From Vibrio coralliilyticus (lineage in GTDB: Bacteria > Pseudomonadota > Gammaproteobacteria > Enterobacterales > Vibrionaceae), in assembly GCF_024449095.1 (NCBI RefSeq), contig NZ_CP024628.1, positions 992,001 to 1,056,000 on the forward strand: 64,000 nucleotides of DNA, given 5' to 3'. Each line of letters starts with the position of its first letter. The first letter of the stretch is position 1. The notes beneath the pieces were generated by a model. The model was not told the DNA's origin. It saw only the letters and a list, made by a program, of their open reading frames with translations, and did no database searches. Positions 29,006 to 38,958 of the stretch are shown here, in pieces. A program made the translations under genes and the position numbers.

Positions 29006-30145
29006 ATGATCATCTCAGCTTCAACAGACTACCGCAAAGCGGCTAAATCTAAACTTCCGCCGTTCTTATTCCACTATATTGATGGTGGCTCTTATGGAGA
29101 GCACACGTTAAGGCGCAATACCGAAGATCTCGCGGATATTGCCCTAAAACAACGTGTTCTCAAAAACATGTCTGATCTGAATCTGGAAACCGAAATCTTT
29201 GGTGAAAAATTCGCTCTACCTATTGCTCTGTCTCCAGTTGGTCTAACTGGCATGTACGCGAGACGCGGTGAAGTACAGGCCGCTATTGCTGCGGAAAACA
29301 AAGGCATCCCATTTACGATGTCGACAGTGTCCGTCTGCCCTATTGAAGAAGTCACACCAGAGCTCGCAAGACCCATGTGGTTTCAGCTCTACGTTTTGAA
29401 AGACCGTGGATTCATGAAAAACGTACTTGAACGCGCGAAAGCAGCCGGAGTCACAACGCTCGTCTTTACGGTTGATATGCCAGTCCCCGGGGCTCGCTAT
29501 CGTGACATGCATTCTGGTATGAGCGGACCAAATGCCGCAATGCGTCGAGTCTTTCAAGCGATGCGTCATCCTTCATGGGCATTTGATGTCGGTCTGTTTG
29601 GTAAACCACACGATCTAGGCAACATTTCAACTTACCGCGGTGAGCCAACGAAGCTCGAAGACTACATTGGCTGGTTAGGTGAAAACTTTGATCCTTCCAT
29701 CTCGTGGAAAGACCTAGAGTGGATTCGTGACTTCTGGGATGGCCCCATGGTCATCAAAGGAATTCTAGATGAGCAGGACGCAAAAGATGCCGTTAAATTT
29801 GGCGCTGATGGCATTGTCGTTTCCAACCACGGCGGTCGCCAGTTAGATGGAGTTATGTCATCTGCTAAAGCATTACCAAGTATTGCTGATGCCGTAAAAG
29901 GTGATCTGAAGATCTTTGTTGATTCTGGTATTCGCACTGGTCTTGATGTAGTCCGAATGCTCGCCTTGGGTGCAGATTGTGCCATGCTAGGCCGTTCTTA
30001 CATCTATGCACTTGCAGCACAGGGGCAGGCAGGCGTAGAAAACCTTCTCGACCTGTACGAAAAAGAAATGCGCGTTGCCATGACACTTACTGGCGCGAAA
30101 AACATTCAAGAACTGACTAGGGAATCTCTAGTTAGCTTCAAATAA
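29006..30145 (+). CDS. lldD: L-lactate dehydrogenase (FMN-dependent, respiratory)
   Basis: The 379-residue flavoprotein oxidises L-lactate to pyruvate at the membrane and passes electrons to quinone. It keeps the family's core: F-x-Y-I-D-G-G (F-H-Y-I-D-G-G-S), the M-S-T-V-S motif, the catalytic histidine in S-N-H-G-G-R-Q-L-D, and the FMN-binding [13 protein letters not shown] lies upstream of the ATG. It forms a unit with lldP; a terminator follows. The presence of ldhA (D-form) at 20.3 kb and lldD (L-form) means both isomers are handled in this window. Confidence 0.95.
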   Translation: MIISASTDYRKAAKSKLPPFLFHYIDGGSYGEHTLRRNTEDLADIALKQRVLKNMSDLNLETEIFGEKFALPIALSPVGLTGMYARRGEVQAAIAAENKGIPFTMSTVSVCPIEEVTPELARPMWFQLYVLKDRGFMKNVLERAKAAGVTTLVFTVDMPVPGARYRDMHSGMSGPNAAMRRVFQAMRHPSWAFDVGLFGKPHDLGNISTYRGEPTKLEDYIGWLGENFDPSISWKDLEWIRDFWDGPMVIKGILDEQDAKDAVKFGADGIVVSNHGGRQLDGVMSSAKALPSIADAVKGDLKIFVDSGIRTGLDVVRMLALGADCAMLGRSYIYALAAQGQAGVENLLDLYEKEMRVAMTLTGAKNIQELTRESLVSFK

Positions 30146-30152
30146 CAACTTG

Positions 30153-30189
30153 GGCAGTACATTCAGCATGCTGTGCTGCCTAATTTTCC
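30153..30189 (+). terminator. Terminator after lldD
   Basis: GGCAGTACA and TGTGCTGCC pair over nine positions (one G-U) around a 10-base loop, followed by TAATTTT. It starts seven bases after the lldD stop. Confidence 0.65.
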
Positions 30190-30303
30190 CCTTCCCTGAT
30201 TCTTACGCTCATCCCAGTTCTTATTAACAGCATGTAACAAAAGTATTATCCTTTGCGAAGACCTCCCACTCACGGTGTGTAAAGCATTACAAATAATTAC
30301 CTA

Positions 30304-30319
30304 TGAGAATATATTCTCA
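30304..30319. promoter_or_regulatory. Perfect 16-bp palindrome upstream of the phzF-like pseudogene
   Basis: TGAGAATATATTCTCA is perfectly self-complementary and lies 33 bases before the ATG at 30353. Its size and location fit an operator for a dimeric repressor, such as a TetR, GntR or MarR type. No such regulator gene is adjacent. Confidence 0.55.
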
Positions 30320-30352
30320 ACAGTTAATACATAACAAGAATTGGAGAGAAGT

Positions 30353-31141
30353 ATGGAACTGGATATGTTCACCTGCGATGCATTTACAACTCAACGCTTT
30401 AAAGGGAATTCCGCGGCAGTAGTTCCTTTAGCTGATTAGCTCAGCGATGAAATAATGCAAAACATTGCAACAGAAAATAATCTTTCTGAAACCGCTTTTG
30501 TTAAACCCACAGGCGCTAACCGATATGAGATTCGCTGGTTTTCTCCCGTTGCAGAGGTCGACTTTTGTGGCCACGCGACACTTGCCACCTCGTATGTGCT
30601 TTACCAATTTTTCGCTCTGAATGGAAAGATCGAGTTTGAAACAAGACATGTAGGCTCATTAGAAGTTGAAAAAGACCTGTCTGGGCGAATATTAATGACA
30701 TTCCCAAATCGGAAGCCAATTGAATCTGAAGTACCGCCGGAAGTAATGGAAGCACTTTCCATTCAACCAAGCCATGTACTGAAAAGCCCACAGGCCTATT
30801 TCGCTTTCTATGAGAATGAGCAAGATATCATTGAGGTTCAGGTTCGTCGTGAATATTTAGAAAGACTAGCACCTTATGACTTAGTGGTTTCAGCCAAAAG
30901 CCAACAATATGATTTTGTCTCTCGTTACTTTTGGCCCGATGTTGGTGATTGTGAAGATCCCGTCACGGGTTCCATTCATGCCGGACTGGCTCCTTATTGG
31001 TCGAAACAACTAGGTAAGTCCAACCTCAAAGCCTATCAAGCGTCTAAACGTGGTGGAACTCTATATTGTCACGTGGAAGAGGACAAGGTGATTGTTTCGG
31101 GTGATGCGGTTCTATATTCACGCAGCAAAATCTATGTATAA
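30353..31141 (+). pseudogene. PhzF-family isomerase/epimerase interrupted by an in-frame TAG
   Basis: The gene starts at an ATG at 30353 with GGAGAGAA upstream and reads MELDMFTCDAFTTQRFKG, then N-S-A-A-V-V-P-L-A-D, the typical N-terminus of PhzF/YddE proteins. At 30437-30439 the frame has TAG, where a tryptophan (TGG) would fit the family's D-W-L-S-D-E. The same frame continues without interruption to 31141 and keeps the catalytic glutamate in N-L-S-E-T-A-F-V, C-G-H-A-T-L-A-T and G-D-C-E-D-P-V-T-G-S. A downstream ATG at 30455 could give an N-terminally truncated product, but no ribosome binding site is evident. A one-base sequencing error would also explain this. Confidence 0.85.
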
Positions 31142-31341
31142 GTAGCTAGGGTGTCATCCGTTTTTTGCTTCTACCTATTGAACAACAACTGTCTTGCTCT
31201 GGTTTCTTGTCCCCGCCAATTGCTTTTGTTCAGTTGAGCAATACAAATACTGCCGACGGATTATCAAATCTTGCTTCCACTGCTGGTTAAACCACCCCAG
31301 CATTGGCAGAATAAGGCTAAGATTTTGTAGTGAGAAGTCCG

Positions 31342-31959
31342 ATGAAAATAATCATTCTCCATGGGCTGTACATGCATGGGCTGGCAATGCAACCACTCAG
31401 CCAAAAGTTACGCTCTTACGGCTACGATACTCAAACTATTAGCTATAACAGTGTTGCCATTGATGAGCACAAAGTGTTCCGAGCCATAGACCAAGCGTTG
31501 TCACCACAACAAAGTAACGTACTAGTTGGCCATAGCCTTGGAGGGTTGATCATCAAGCACTATCTCTCATCCAGACAACCATCTAAGCAGAAAATCTCGC
31601 ATGTTGTGACTGTCGGCTCGCCTTTAAAAGGCGCCTCGATTGTTAGCCGTATTCAAGATCTTGGTATGGGTGCGATGCTCGGCAATGCAGCAGAGTTTGG
31701 CTTACAGGAGCATGATGACGTTTGGTGCTTTCCCCAGAAGCTTGGTAGCATTGCTGGCACTTTAGCTGTCGGAGCGAGAGCACTCTTGATGATGGGAAAT
31801 CAAACCCTATCAGATGGTACGGTTACGGTTGATGAGACAAAAATTGAAGGCATGACCGATCATATAGAGATGAGAAGTGCACATACCAGTATGATTTATA
31901 CCGCCTTCGTCCCAAAACAAATTGACCATTTCATTCGTACTAACCACTTTTATCGCTAA
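31342..31959 (+). CDS. Alpha/beta-hydrolase, esterase/lipase-like
   Basis: The 205-residue protein starts M-K-I-I-I-L-H-G-L-Y-M-H-G, the oxyanion region of an alpha/beta hydrolase, and has the nucleophile elbow G-H-S-L-G-G. A likely catalytic aspartate is in L-S-D-G-T-V, and the histidine in R-S-A-H-T-S. No signal peptide is present, so it is probably cytoplasmic; the family includes PGAP1-like lipases and acyl hydrolases. The ATG at 31342 is preferred over the GTG at 31330 because GAGAAG then falls at the right distance. The substrate is unknown. Confidence 0.82.
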   Translation: MKIIILHGLYMHGLAMQPLSQKLRSYGYDTQTISYNSVAIDEHKVFRAIDQALSPQQSNVLVGHSLGGLIIKHYLSSRQPSKQKISHVVTVGSPLKGASIVSRIQDLGMGAMLGNAAEFGLQEHDDVWCFPQKLGSIAGTLAVGARALLMMGNQTLSDGTVTVDETKIEGMTDHIEMRSAHTSMIYTAFVPKQIDHFIRTNHFYR

Positions 31960-32012
31960 CGCGATCTCAGCGTGGCGTAAGGTAACCAGCTAAATCGCGT
32001 AGATTCTTATCC

Positions 32013-32050
32013 AAAAAAAGCAGCACTTATGTCTCAGCATAAAGTGCTGC
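32013..32050 (-). terminator. Terminator of the betaine operon
   Basis: On the minus strand GCAGCACTTTATGC/ATAAGTGCTGC form a strong hairpin followed by TTTTTTT. It lies about 29 bases beyond the choV stop. Confidence 0.9.
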
Positions 32051-32078
32051 GGCTTCATAACAAAATTTTAACGCCTAC

Positions 32079-33266
32079 TTAAGCAGCTTGAGGTTTAGTA
32101 TGCTTTCCCAGCAAACCAGCGTAAAAGTCGCTGTCATCCAAAACGCCAATCAGCTCACCATTTTCAACCAATAAAATGGGCTGGCCACTTCTCTGCTTGA
32201 GTTTAATCGCTTCTCTCATGCTTATGTCTGGGTTTGCAATCACGACGGACTCTTTATTTATATCATTCAACTCAATCGAATCATCGCGCCAATCCACCAG
32301 CTTTAGATTGATGCCACTATCAAGATGCAACTGATTGTCACGCCCTTCGACCCACACTTTTTGGGTTGGGCAAATTTGCCATCTTGCGTTTTCTTGTTCT
32401 AGTTCGCTCGCCGGTTGCATTAGTGAGCGGCCCTTTAACACGTTAAGCGGATTCGTATGCGATACAAAGTCTTTCACGTAATCGTTTTCTGGTGAGAGTA
32501 CGATCTGCTCTGGCTTACCATGTTGAATCAGCTTACCAGACTCCATGATGGCAATGTTATTACCAATTTTAAGTGCTTCATCCAAGTCGTGACTGACGAA
32601 CAATATGGTTTTATTAAGCTTTTTCTGAAGCTGGATCAACTCATCCTGCAATTGAGCACGAATCAGAGGATCAAGCGCCGAAAAGGGCTCATCCATCAAC
32701 AGGATATCAGTATTCATTGCAAACGCTCTGGCCAGCCCTACACGCTGCTGCATCCCGCCAGATAACTCATGCGGATATTTTTGCTCCCAGTCTGACAGCT
32801 CGACCATTTCCAGCTGCTCACGTGCTTTTGCTCTTCGTTCAGCTTTCGGCATTCCTTGCATTTCAAGGCCAAATGCAACGTTATCGAGCACAGTCAGCCA
32901 TGGCATTAAAGCAAACTTTTGAAATACCATGGATACTCTATGAGTGCGAAGGTGTCTTAACGTTTCTTCATTACAAGAAGAGAGCTCGACCTGATTATCG
33001 CCATCCTTGATTTGCAATGAACCACGGCTGATAGAGTTCAAACCATTCACCGCCCTAAGTAGGCTTGATTTACCTGAACCAGATAAGCCCATTAACACGC
33101 AAATCTCGCCTTCTTTGACACTCATAGTGACGTTATCAACGCCCACGACTTGCCCTGTTTGATCGATAATTTCCTGACGTACTTTTCCTTCATCCAGCAG
33201 CGACAAAGCCTTCTGCGGCTGATCACCAAATACAACATCAAGGTTCTGAATCTTAATCGCATCCAT
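32079..33266 (-). CDS. choV: Choline ABC transporter, ATP-binding protein
   Basis: The 395-residue ATPase has Walker A G-L-S-G-S-G-K-S-S, signature L-S-G-G-M-Q-Q-R, Walker B I-L-L-M-D-E-P and switch histidine S-H-D-L-D-E-A, plus the Q-K-F-A-L-M-P-W Q-loop typical of ProV/OpuAA-type osmoprotectant importers. A C-terminal region with V-I-A-N-P-D-I-S-M-R-E-A-I resembles a CBS-like element, which in this family senses ionic strength. It is the last gene of the operon and starts two bases after choW. Confidence 0.93.
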   Translation of the reverse strand: MDAIKIQNLDVVFGDQPQKALSLLDEGKVRQEIIDQTGQVVGVDNVTMSVKEGEICVLMGLSGSGKSSLLRAVNGLNSISRGSLQIKDGDNQVELSSCNEETLRHLRTHRVSMVFQKFALMPWLTVLDNVAFGLEMQGMPKAERRAKAREQLEMVELSDWEQKYPHELSGGMQQRVGLARAFAMNTDILLMDEPFSALDPLIRAQLQDELIQLQKKLNKTILFVSHDLDEALKIGNNIAIMESGKLIQHGKPEQIVLSPENDYVKDFVSHTNPLNVLKGRSLMQPASELEQENARWQICPTQKVWVEGRDNQLHLDSGINLKLVDWRDDSIELNDINKESVVIANPDISMREAIKLKQRSGQPILLVENGELIGVLDDSDFYAGLLGKHTKPQAA

Positions 33267-33268
33267 GA

Positions 33269-34111
33269 TTACACTTCCTTCTGATTAGGTGATTTACAAA
33301 GGCGGTCAAGAATGATCGCAACCAGCACAATGGCCAGTCCGGCTTCAAAGCCCTGAGAGATATTCACAGTGTTTAGTGCCCGAACCACTGGTTTACCTAG
33401 GCCATCAGCGCCGACTAGTGCAGCAATTACCACCATTGAAAGTGACAACATAATGCACTGAGTGACACCGGCCATAATGCTTGGCAACGCCGCTGGTAGC
33501 TCGACTTTATAGAGTAATTTCATCTTACTCGCGCCAAATGCCTGACCCGCTTCAATCAGCTCCTCTGGAACCTTAATGATCCCAAGATACGTAAGACGAA
33601 TCGGAGCTGCGATAGCAAAAATAATGGTCGAAATTAACCCAGGAACAATCCCCAAACCAAACAGAACCAGGGTTGGAATCAAATAAACGAAAGTGGGGAC
33701 AGTTTGCATCAAATCCAAAATAGGACGCAGTAAGGTATACAGCCAAGCGCGATGCGCTGCCATTACCCCTAATGGAACGCCAATTAATACGGAAATCGTT
33801 GTCGCAGCAAACACTAGGACAAAGGTTTCCAGCATTTCTTGCCAGTAGCCGAGGTTAAGAATGGTTAGCAATGCACCAATAATAAACAAAACCAATGGAA
33901 TGCTACGATGTAAATACCAAGCGATAGCAGCGGTAAGTAAAATCGGTAGTGCTGGTGGCATCCATTTAAAGATGTCGACAACAAAAAGGATAATAGTTTC
34001 GAGAAAATATGAGATGGAGTCAAAAAAGCCCGCTGCATTCATGGTTAGCCAGTCGACACCCGTTTCCATCCATTCACCGAAAGGGATTTTGTTGTTGGTA
34101 ATAAAATTCAC
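33269..34111 (-). CDS. choW: Choline ABC transporter, permease
   Basis: The 280-residue permease has a long hydrophilic start, five to seven membrane segments and the loop E-A-G-Q-A-F-G-A-S-K-M-K-L, as in ProW/ChoW. It couples ChoV to ChoX for import of choline. A palindromic hairpin lies just upstream, between it and choX, which commonly lowers permease expression relative to the abundant binding protein. Confidence 0.93.
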   Translation of the reverse strand: MNFITNNKIPFGEWMETGVDWLTMNAAGFFDSISYFLETIILFVVDIFKWMPPALPILLTAAIAWYLHRSIPLVLFIIGALLTILNLGYWQEMLETFVLVFAATTISVLIGVPLGVMAAHRAWLYTLLRPILDLMQTVPTFVYLIPTLVLFGLGIVPGLISTIIFAIAAPIRLTYLGIIKVPEELIEAGQAFGASKMKLLYKVELPAALPSIMAGVTQCIMLSLSMVVIAALVGADGLGKPVVRALNTVNISQGFEAGLAIVLVAIILDRLCKSPNQKEV

Positions 34112-34130
34112 AATAAAACCTTAGGTTGCT

Positions 34131-34152
34131 TGGCGGGCAAGATTGCCCGCCA
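34131..34152 (-). promoter_or_regulatory. Operon-internal hairpin between choX and choW
   Basis: TGGCGGGCAA and TTGCCCGCCA are perfect complements around a two-base centre. It lies in the 48-base gap between binding protein and permease genes and has no strong U-run. It could stabilise the choX transcript or attenuate downstream expression. Confidence 0.6.
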
Positions 34153-34159
34153 GATAACG

Positions 34160-35098
34160 TTATGCGTTAGATTTAACGTAGCTTGATACCGCTTCTGCTG
34201 CATCACTACCTGAAAGCGTTTTGACTCCATCAAGCCAAGTTTTCACTTGTTCTGGATTGTCTTTCAGCCACTGCAATGCTGCTTTTGAAGGCTTAACATT
34301 TTGATTCAGAATCTCTTCCATCAAAGCGTTTTCCATCTCTAGGCTAAACTTCAGGTTCTTCAGGAGCTGACCAACATTTTGGCACTCATTTAGGTAGTTA
34401 GATCGTACGTTGGTATAAACGTTGGCGCCGCCGTAGTTCGGTCCAAAGAAGTCATCACCGCCGTCAAGGTATTCCATATCCACGTTATTGTTCATTGGGT
34501 GCGGCGCCCAACCAAGATAAACAATCCACTGATTGCGACGGACCGCTCGGGAAACTTGAGAGACCATGCCCGCTTCACTCGATTCGACCAAGTTGAAACC
34601 TTTTAGGCCAAATGCATCACTGTCTATCATCGACTGAATCAAACGGTTGCCATCATTGCCTGGCTCGATACCGTAAATACGCTCTCTGAATTTGTCGGCA
34701 TTTTTTGCTAAGTCTGCAAAGCTTTTCACACCCGCATCATAAACATATTTGGGTACAGCTAGCGTGTATTTTGCGCCCTCAAGGTTTGCTCGTACAGTTT
34801 CAACCGTTCCAGCTTCACGATACTTAGCGATATCTCCCTCCATGGTTGGCATCCAGTTGCCAAGGAAGATATCGATATCACCGTTCGCCATAGAAGAATA
34901 GGTGACCGGAACAGAGAGCAAGTCGGTTTTCGTTTTATAACCCAGCCCCTTGAGTAATTCGCTGGTTACTGCCGTTGTAGCGGTAATATCAGTCCAGCCC
35001 ACATCTGCAAATCGAACGGTTTCACACTGATTAGCATAAGCCGTCGTTGTCATCACGCTCAGCGCGACCGTTGATAATGTTTTTGTCATCATAGACAT
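34160..35098 (-). CDS. choX: Choline-binding periplasmic protein
   Basis: The mature protein begins N-Q-C-E-T-V-R-F-A-D-V-G-W-T-D-I, as in ChoX-type type II periplasmic binding proteins, with a signal peptide ending in T-A-Y-A. The ATG at 35098 has AAGGAA seven bases upstream; a longer frame reaching 35194 overlaps betA and lacks a leader, so I reject it. The aromatic and aspartate residues that would box the choline ammonium cannot be aligned with certainty by eye. The gene sits after betA and supplies ChoWV. Confidence 0.93.
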   Translation of the reverse strand: MSMMTKTLSTVALSVMTTTAYANQCETVRFADVGWTDITATTAVTSELLKGLGYKTKTDLLSVPVTYSSMANGDIDIFLGNWMPTMEGDIAKYREAGTVETVRANLEGAKYTLAVPKYVYDAGVKSFADLAKNADKFRERIYGIEPGNDGNRLIQSMIDSDAFGLKGFNLVESSEAGMVSQVSRAVRRNQWIVYLGWAPHPMNNNVDMEYLDGGDDFFGPNYGGANVYTNVRSNYLNECQNVGQLLKNLKFSLEMENALMEEILNQNVKPSKAALQWLKDNPEQVKTWLDGVKTLSGSDAAEAVSSYVKSNA

Positions 35099-35126
35099 AA
35101 TGTTTTCCTTGTAATATTTACTGACT

Positions 35127-36827
35127 TTACGAGACAGAAGATATGTCTCTTTTTGGTGTCTCGGTTCTCTGTTTTTCTTGCCAATCTGGCGCAATCCAGA
35201 CCGGTAACTTAGCCTCTTTGAGCAAAGGCTTCCCTAAAATCAAATCTGCGGCTCGCTCCGCAACCATGATGGTGGGGGCATTCAGGTTACCGTTAGGGAT
35301 GGTAGGAAAGATCGACGAGTCCACCACCCTCAGCCCTTCAACACCGCGTACTCGGCAATATTCATCCAACACTGCCATCGGGTCTTCGTCTGAACCCATT
35401 TTGCAGCTACAAGATGGGTGATATGCGCTCTCCACATTTTGTTTAACCCATTCATCAATGGCAGCGTCAGTGGTGACACTCTCTCCCGGTTGAATTTCAC
35501 TCCCACGGTACATATCCATGGCTGGTTGAGAGAGGATCTCACGCGTCAGGCGAATACAATCTCGCCAGTCTTGTCGATCTTGCTCTGTCGAAATGTAGTT
35601 AAACTCAATCATGGGTTTGTCTTGCGGGTCTGCAGACTTGATTGCCACCCGGCCACGACTTTCTGGTTTATTAGGACCGACATGGACTTGGAAGCCATGT
35701 CCATCAAATGCAGCTTTCCCGTCATAACGCATTGCTGCAGGCAAAAAGTGGTATTGAATATTGGGCCATTTAAGCCCTTTGCGTGAGCGAATGAACGCAC
35801 AAGATTCGAAGTGATTAGTCGCCCCTAAACCTTTGCGTGTCAGGATCCACTCCGCCCCAATCATACCTTTACTCACCAAGCCGAGCTTGCTGTTCAAAGT
35901 GATGGGTTGCTGGCAATGATATTGGAAGTAAACTTCAAGATGATCTTGCAGGTTCTCACCGACTCCCGGTAGGTTGTGCTTTACATCTACTCCCGCTTGC
36001 TCGAGTACGGCCTTTGGTCCAATTCCAGACAATTGAAGTAATTGCACTGAGCCAATGGATCCTGCGCTAGAAATGACTTCTTTTTTCGCAAAGGTTTTCG
36101 TTACTTTACCCGAACGCTCGAACTCGATACCTATGGCTTTTTTGTTTTCCAACAAAACTTTATGAACAACTACACCTTTAAGCAGCGTCAAATTCTTGCG
36201 TTTTAGAGCGCGCCTTAAGTAGGCGTTAGACGTGGATGCTCGTACACCTTTATCCACTGTCATATGCATCGCGCCAAAACCTTCCTGCTGATAACCGTTG
36301 TAATCGGCAGTTTCCGGGTAACCCGCTTCTTTGCCAGCTTGAATAAAAGCTTGATACAATGGGTTAAGCGTCATGTCATTACCGTTACAGGTACCGACTG
36401 GCCCTTCACCTCCACGGTATTTATCCTCTCCGCCTTTCCAAGACTCTGCGCGACGGAAGTACGGCAAGCAAGATTGATAATTCCAGCCTTTGGCTCCGTT
36501 CTCTTCCCACTCATCGAAATCACAAGCATGTCCTCGAACATAAACCATGCCATTGATTGAAGAGCTTCCGCCAAGCACTTTGCCGCGAGGGCAATGTAGC
36601 TTACGTCCATCTAGGCCATCTTCAGCAACCGTCTCAAATTGCCAAGCATACTTTTCGGTGTTCATCGGATAAGAAAGTGCGGTCGGCATTTGAATAAAAA
36701 TACTCTTATCTGTGCCACCGGCTTCTAATAGAAGCACCTGATGTTCACCACTTTCAGAAAGCCGATCCGCCAGAACACAGCCAGCCGAACCCGCGCCAAC
36801 GATGATATAATCGTAGCTTTGCTCCAT
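35127..36827 (-). CDS. betA: Choline dehydrogenase
   Basis: The 566-residue GMC-family flavoprotein oxidises choline to betaine aldehyde. It has the FAD-binding G-A-G-S-A-G near residue 12, GMC signature 1 ([14 protein letters not shown]), signature 2 ([17 protein letters not shown]) and the catalytic histidine in Y-H-P-S-C-S. Length and motifs match E. coli BetA. It follows betB by 18 bases in the minus-strand operon. Confidence 0.96.
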   Translation of the reverse strand: MEQSYDYIIVGAGSAGCVLADRLSESGEHQVLLLEAGGTDKSIFIQMPTALSYPMNTEKYAWQFETVAEDGLDGRKLHCPRGKVLGGSSSINGMVYVRGHACDFDEWEENGAKGWNYQSCLPYFRRAESWKGGEDKYRGGEGPVGTCNGNDMTLNPLYQAFIQAGKEAGYPETADYNGYQQEGFGAMHMTVDKGVRASTSNAYLRRALKRKNLTLLKGVVVHKVLLENKKAIGIEFERSGKVTKTFAKKEVISSAGSIGSVQLLQLSGIGPKAVLEQAGVDVKHNLPGVGENLQDHLEVYFQYHCQQPITLNSKLGLVSKGMIGAEWILTRKGLGATNHFESCAFIRSRKGLKWPNIQYHFLPAAMRYDGKAAFDGHGFQVHVGPNKPESRGRVAIKSADPQDKPMIEFNYISTEQDRQDWRDCIRLTREILSQPAMDMYRGSEIQPGESVTTDAAIDEWVKQNVESAYHPSCSCKMGSDEDPMAVLDEYCRVRGVEGLRVVDSSIFPTIPNGNLNAPTIMVAERAADLILGKPLLKEAKLPVWIAPDWQEKQRTETPKRDISSVS

Positions 36828-36845
36828 TTTTTTCTCCGTTGCTGC

Positions 36846-38306
36846 TTAAGCGTAAGGGCTGACGTAATCGCCCAGCTCGATTAGGACACTCTTTGTCTGG
36901 GTGTAGTGACGAAGCGTTTCAGGACCGTTTTCGCGACCAATACCTGAGTGCTTATAGCCGCCCACAGGCATTTCAGCAGGTGAGTCACCCCATGTGTTTA
37001 CCCAGCAAATTCCCGCTTGTAGTTGGTGAATCACTCGATGGGCACGAGAAAGGTCTTGTGTAAACACGCCAGCAGCTAAGCCGTAGGTTGTATCATTGGC
37101 TCGTTCGATAACATTTTGTTCATCTGAGAACTTGAGTACAGACATCACTGGCCCAAAGATTTCGTTCTGGACGTGTGGCATATCATCAGAGCAATCAATA
37201 AAAACAGTCGGCACAACAAAATTGCCTTTTTCAAGACCGTTATGCGTTAACTGTTCACCGCCAGTTAGAAGAGTGGCACCACTGTGCTTTGCTTCTTCGA
37301 TGGCATTCAAAACTTTACCTAGGTGCTCTTTGGAGATCAGCGCACCGATTTGAGTGCCCATATCCATTGGATCACCCACCACCAGTTTTTCTGTTCTTTG
37401 TTTTAATTGGCTAACAAAAGCATCATAAATATCTTCATGAACGTAGACTCGTGTACCATGTGTACACACTTCGCCTTGGGTATAGAAGTTCGCTACCATT
37501 GCCGCTGATACCGCATGGTCTAACTTGGCGTCGTCAAAAATAATCATTGGTGACTTGCCACCTAACTCCATGGTGACCTGCTTCAGCGTTTTAGCGCTGT
37601 CCGCCATAACCAGTTTGCCAGTACCTGATTCACCCGTGAATGATACTTTTGCAATGTCAGGGTGTGCCGTAAGCATTTGTCCTACACGGTGATCGCCTTG
37701 AACAACGTTAAATACACCATCGGGTAGCCCTGCTTCAGTGAATATCTCCGCCAACTTTAAAGCAGTCAGTGGTGTTTCTTCTGAAGGTTTGAAGATCATA
37801 GCGTTACCTGCGGCCAGTGCAGGGGCCGATTTCCACATCGCAATCTGAATGGGATAGTTCCAAGCACCGATGCCGGCACAAATCCCCAAAGGTTCACGCC
37901 GCGTATAGAAAAACTGGCTCTCGCTCAAAGGTTGCTGCTCACCTTGCATGCTAGGAGCAAGACCTGCGTAATATTCGATCACATCTGCGCCCGTTGTGAT
38001 ATCGACTTCAATCGCTTCCTGAATAGGTTTGCCAGTGTCTGCTACTTCTAGAGCGGCTAATTCATCATTTCGCTCGCGTAATATAGCCACTGCTTTAAGC
38101 AGTATGCGGCTACGCTCAATGGGTGACATCGAAGACCAAACTCTGAAGCCTCGCTTTGCCGACTCAATGGCCCGATCCAGATCCTGTTGGCTAGCTTGCC
38201 CAATTTCAGCCAATGGTTCTCCATTCGCGGGGTTGTAAGTAGTAAAGTGTTCACCCGATGTCGCCTTACAGGCGTTACCATCGATGTATAGTGATTTCAT
38301 ATCCAT
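36846..38306 (-). CDS. betB: Betaine aldehyde dehydrogenase
   Basis: The 486-residue NAD-dependent aldehyde dehydrogenase converts betaine aldehyde to glycine betaine. The catalytic glutamate is in E-L-G-G-K-S-P and the nucleophilic cysteine in G-E-V-C-T-H-G-T-R. The N-terminus could be the ATG at 38306 or the one two codons later; neither has a strong ribosome binding site. It is the second gene after betI. Confidence 0.96.
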   Translation of the reverse strand: MDMKSLYIDGNACKATSGEHFTTYNPANGEPLAEIGQASQQDLDRAIESAKRGFRVWSSMSPIERSRILLKAVAILRERNDELAALEVADTGKPIQEAIEVDITTGADVIEYYAGLAPSMQGEQQPLSESQFFYTRREPLGICAGIGAWNYPIQIAMWKSAPALAAGNAMIFKPSEETPLTALKLAEIFTEAGLPDGVFNVVQGDHRVGQMLTAHPDIAKVSFTGESGTGKLVMADSAKTLKQVTMELGGKSPMIIFDDAKLDHAVSAAMVANFYTQGEVCTHGTRVYVHEDIYDAFVSQLKQRTEKLVVGDPMDMGTQIGALISKEHLGKVLNAIEEAKHSGATLLTGGEQLTHNGLEKGNFVVPTVFIDCSDDMPHVQNEIFGPVMSVLKFSDEQNVIERANDTTYGLAAGVFTQDLSRAHRVIHQLQAGICWVNTWGDSPAEMPVGGYKHSGIGRENGPETLRHYTQTKSVLIELGDYVSPYA

Positions 38307-38326
38307 TTGATAGTTCTGACTTTTCG

Positions 38327-38923
38327 TTATTTTTGTGAATAAAAAGTGAGCTGCTTATCCAGGTAATCATTGATGATTAACCGGGCTTTATCAGCATCAA
38401 TGCCATGAGGGTTCATCGTGCCTCGCAGCCAGATGCCATCAATCAATGCTGCGATGCCATGCGCGATAATTTCCGCTTGCTCTTTGTCAAATAGCGCTTT
38501 CAACTCTATCCGAAGGTGCGATAAAAGGCGCTTCTCATTGACACGCTGTAAGCGCTTGAGCTGAGGTTCATGTACTGAGTAAGCCCAAAACGCGAGCCAA
38601 GTTTTGGCCACTTTGTTCTCAGCCTGATAACCAACAAAGTTTCCATCAATAATCGCGTTAATACGTTGCTGATGTGCGCTGGTAGGCAGTTTCTTAAGGC
38701 GCTCCGTCACGGTAAGCGAAAGCTGCCGAAGCACTTCTCGCATTGTTTCTTCCAGCAAACCTTGTTTGCCGCCAAAGTAGTGATTGATGATTCCAGTCGA
38801 GACTCCCGCTTCCTTACTGATCAACGAAATACTCGCTGCGTGCAACCCAACTCTATCAATCACCGCCATTGTGGCTTGAACGAGCTGAGGCCTTCTGACT
38901 TCTGGCATCCCTACCTTAGGCAT
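38327..38923 (-). CDS. betI: Transcriptional repressor of the betaine operon
   Basis: The roughly 198-residue TetR-family protein starts [15 protein letters not shown], the characteristic BetI N-terminus, followed by a helix-turn-helix ([14 protein letters not shown]). The ATG at 38923 has AAGGAAAG upstream; the longer frame begins at a TTG inside the operator. BetI represses the operon and releases it in choline. Its own promoter carries a near-perfect palindrome, described separately, giving autoregulation. Confidence 0.96.
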   Translation of the reverse strand: MPKVGMPEVRRPQLVQATMAVIDRVGLHAASISLISKEAGVSTGIINHYFGGKQGLLEETMREVLRQLSLTVTERLKKLPTSAHQQRINAIIDGNFVGYQAENKVAKTWLAFWAYSVHEPQLKRLQRVNEKRLLSHLRIELKALFDKEQAEIIAHGIAALIDGIWLRGTMNPHGIDADKARLIINDYLDKQLTFYSQK

Positions 38924-38936
38924 GACTCTTTCCTTT

Positions 38937-38958
38937 TTTAATTGAACGTTCAATTAAA
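38937..38958. promoter_or_regulatory. BetI operator, perfect 22-bp palindrome
   Basis: The sequence TTTAATTGAAC joined to its complement GTTCAATTAAA is a perfect 22-bp palindrome, starting 14 bases upstream of betI. Its core ATTGAACGTTCAAT matches the BetI site as I recall it from other vibrios. A possible minus-strand -10 element, TATATT (38957-38962), overlaps its edge, as expected for repression. Confidence 0.88.

Noticed and set aside
30437..30439. TAG in the phzF-like gene as pyrrolysine or other recoding.
   Set aside because: No pyl genes are seen, vibrios do not normally encode pyrrolysine, and tryptophan fits the family at this site; a nonsense mutation is simpler.
35099..35194. N-terminal extension of choX overlapping betA.
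   Set aside because: It has no leader-like sequence and lacks a ribosome binding site, whereas the ATG at 35098 has both.
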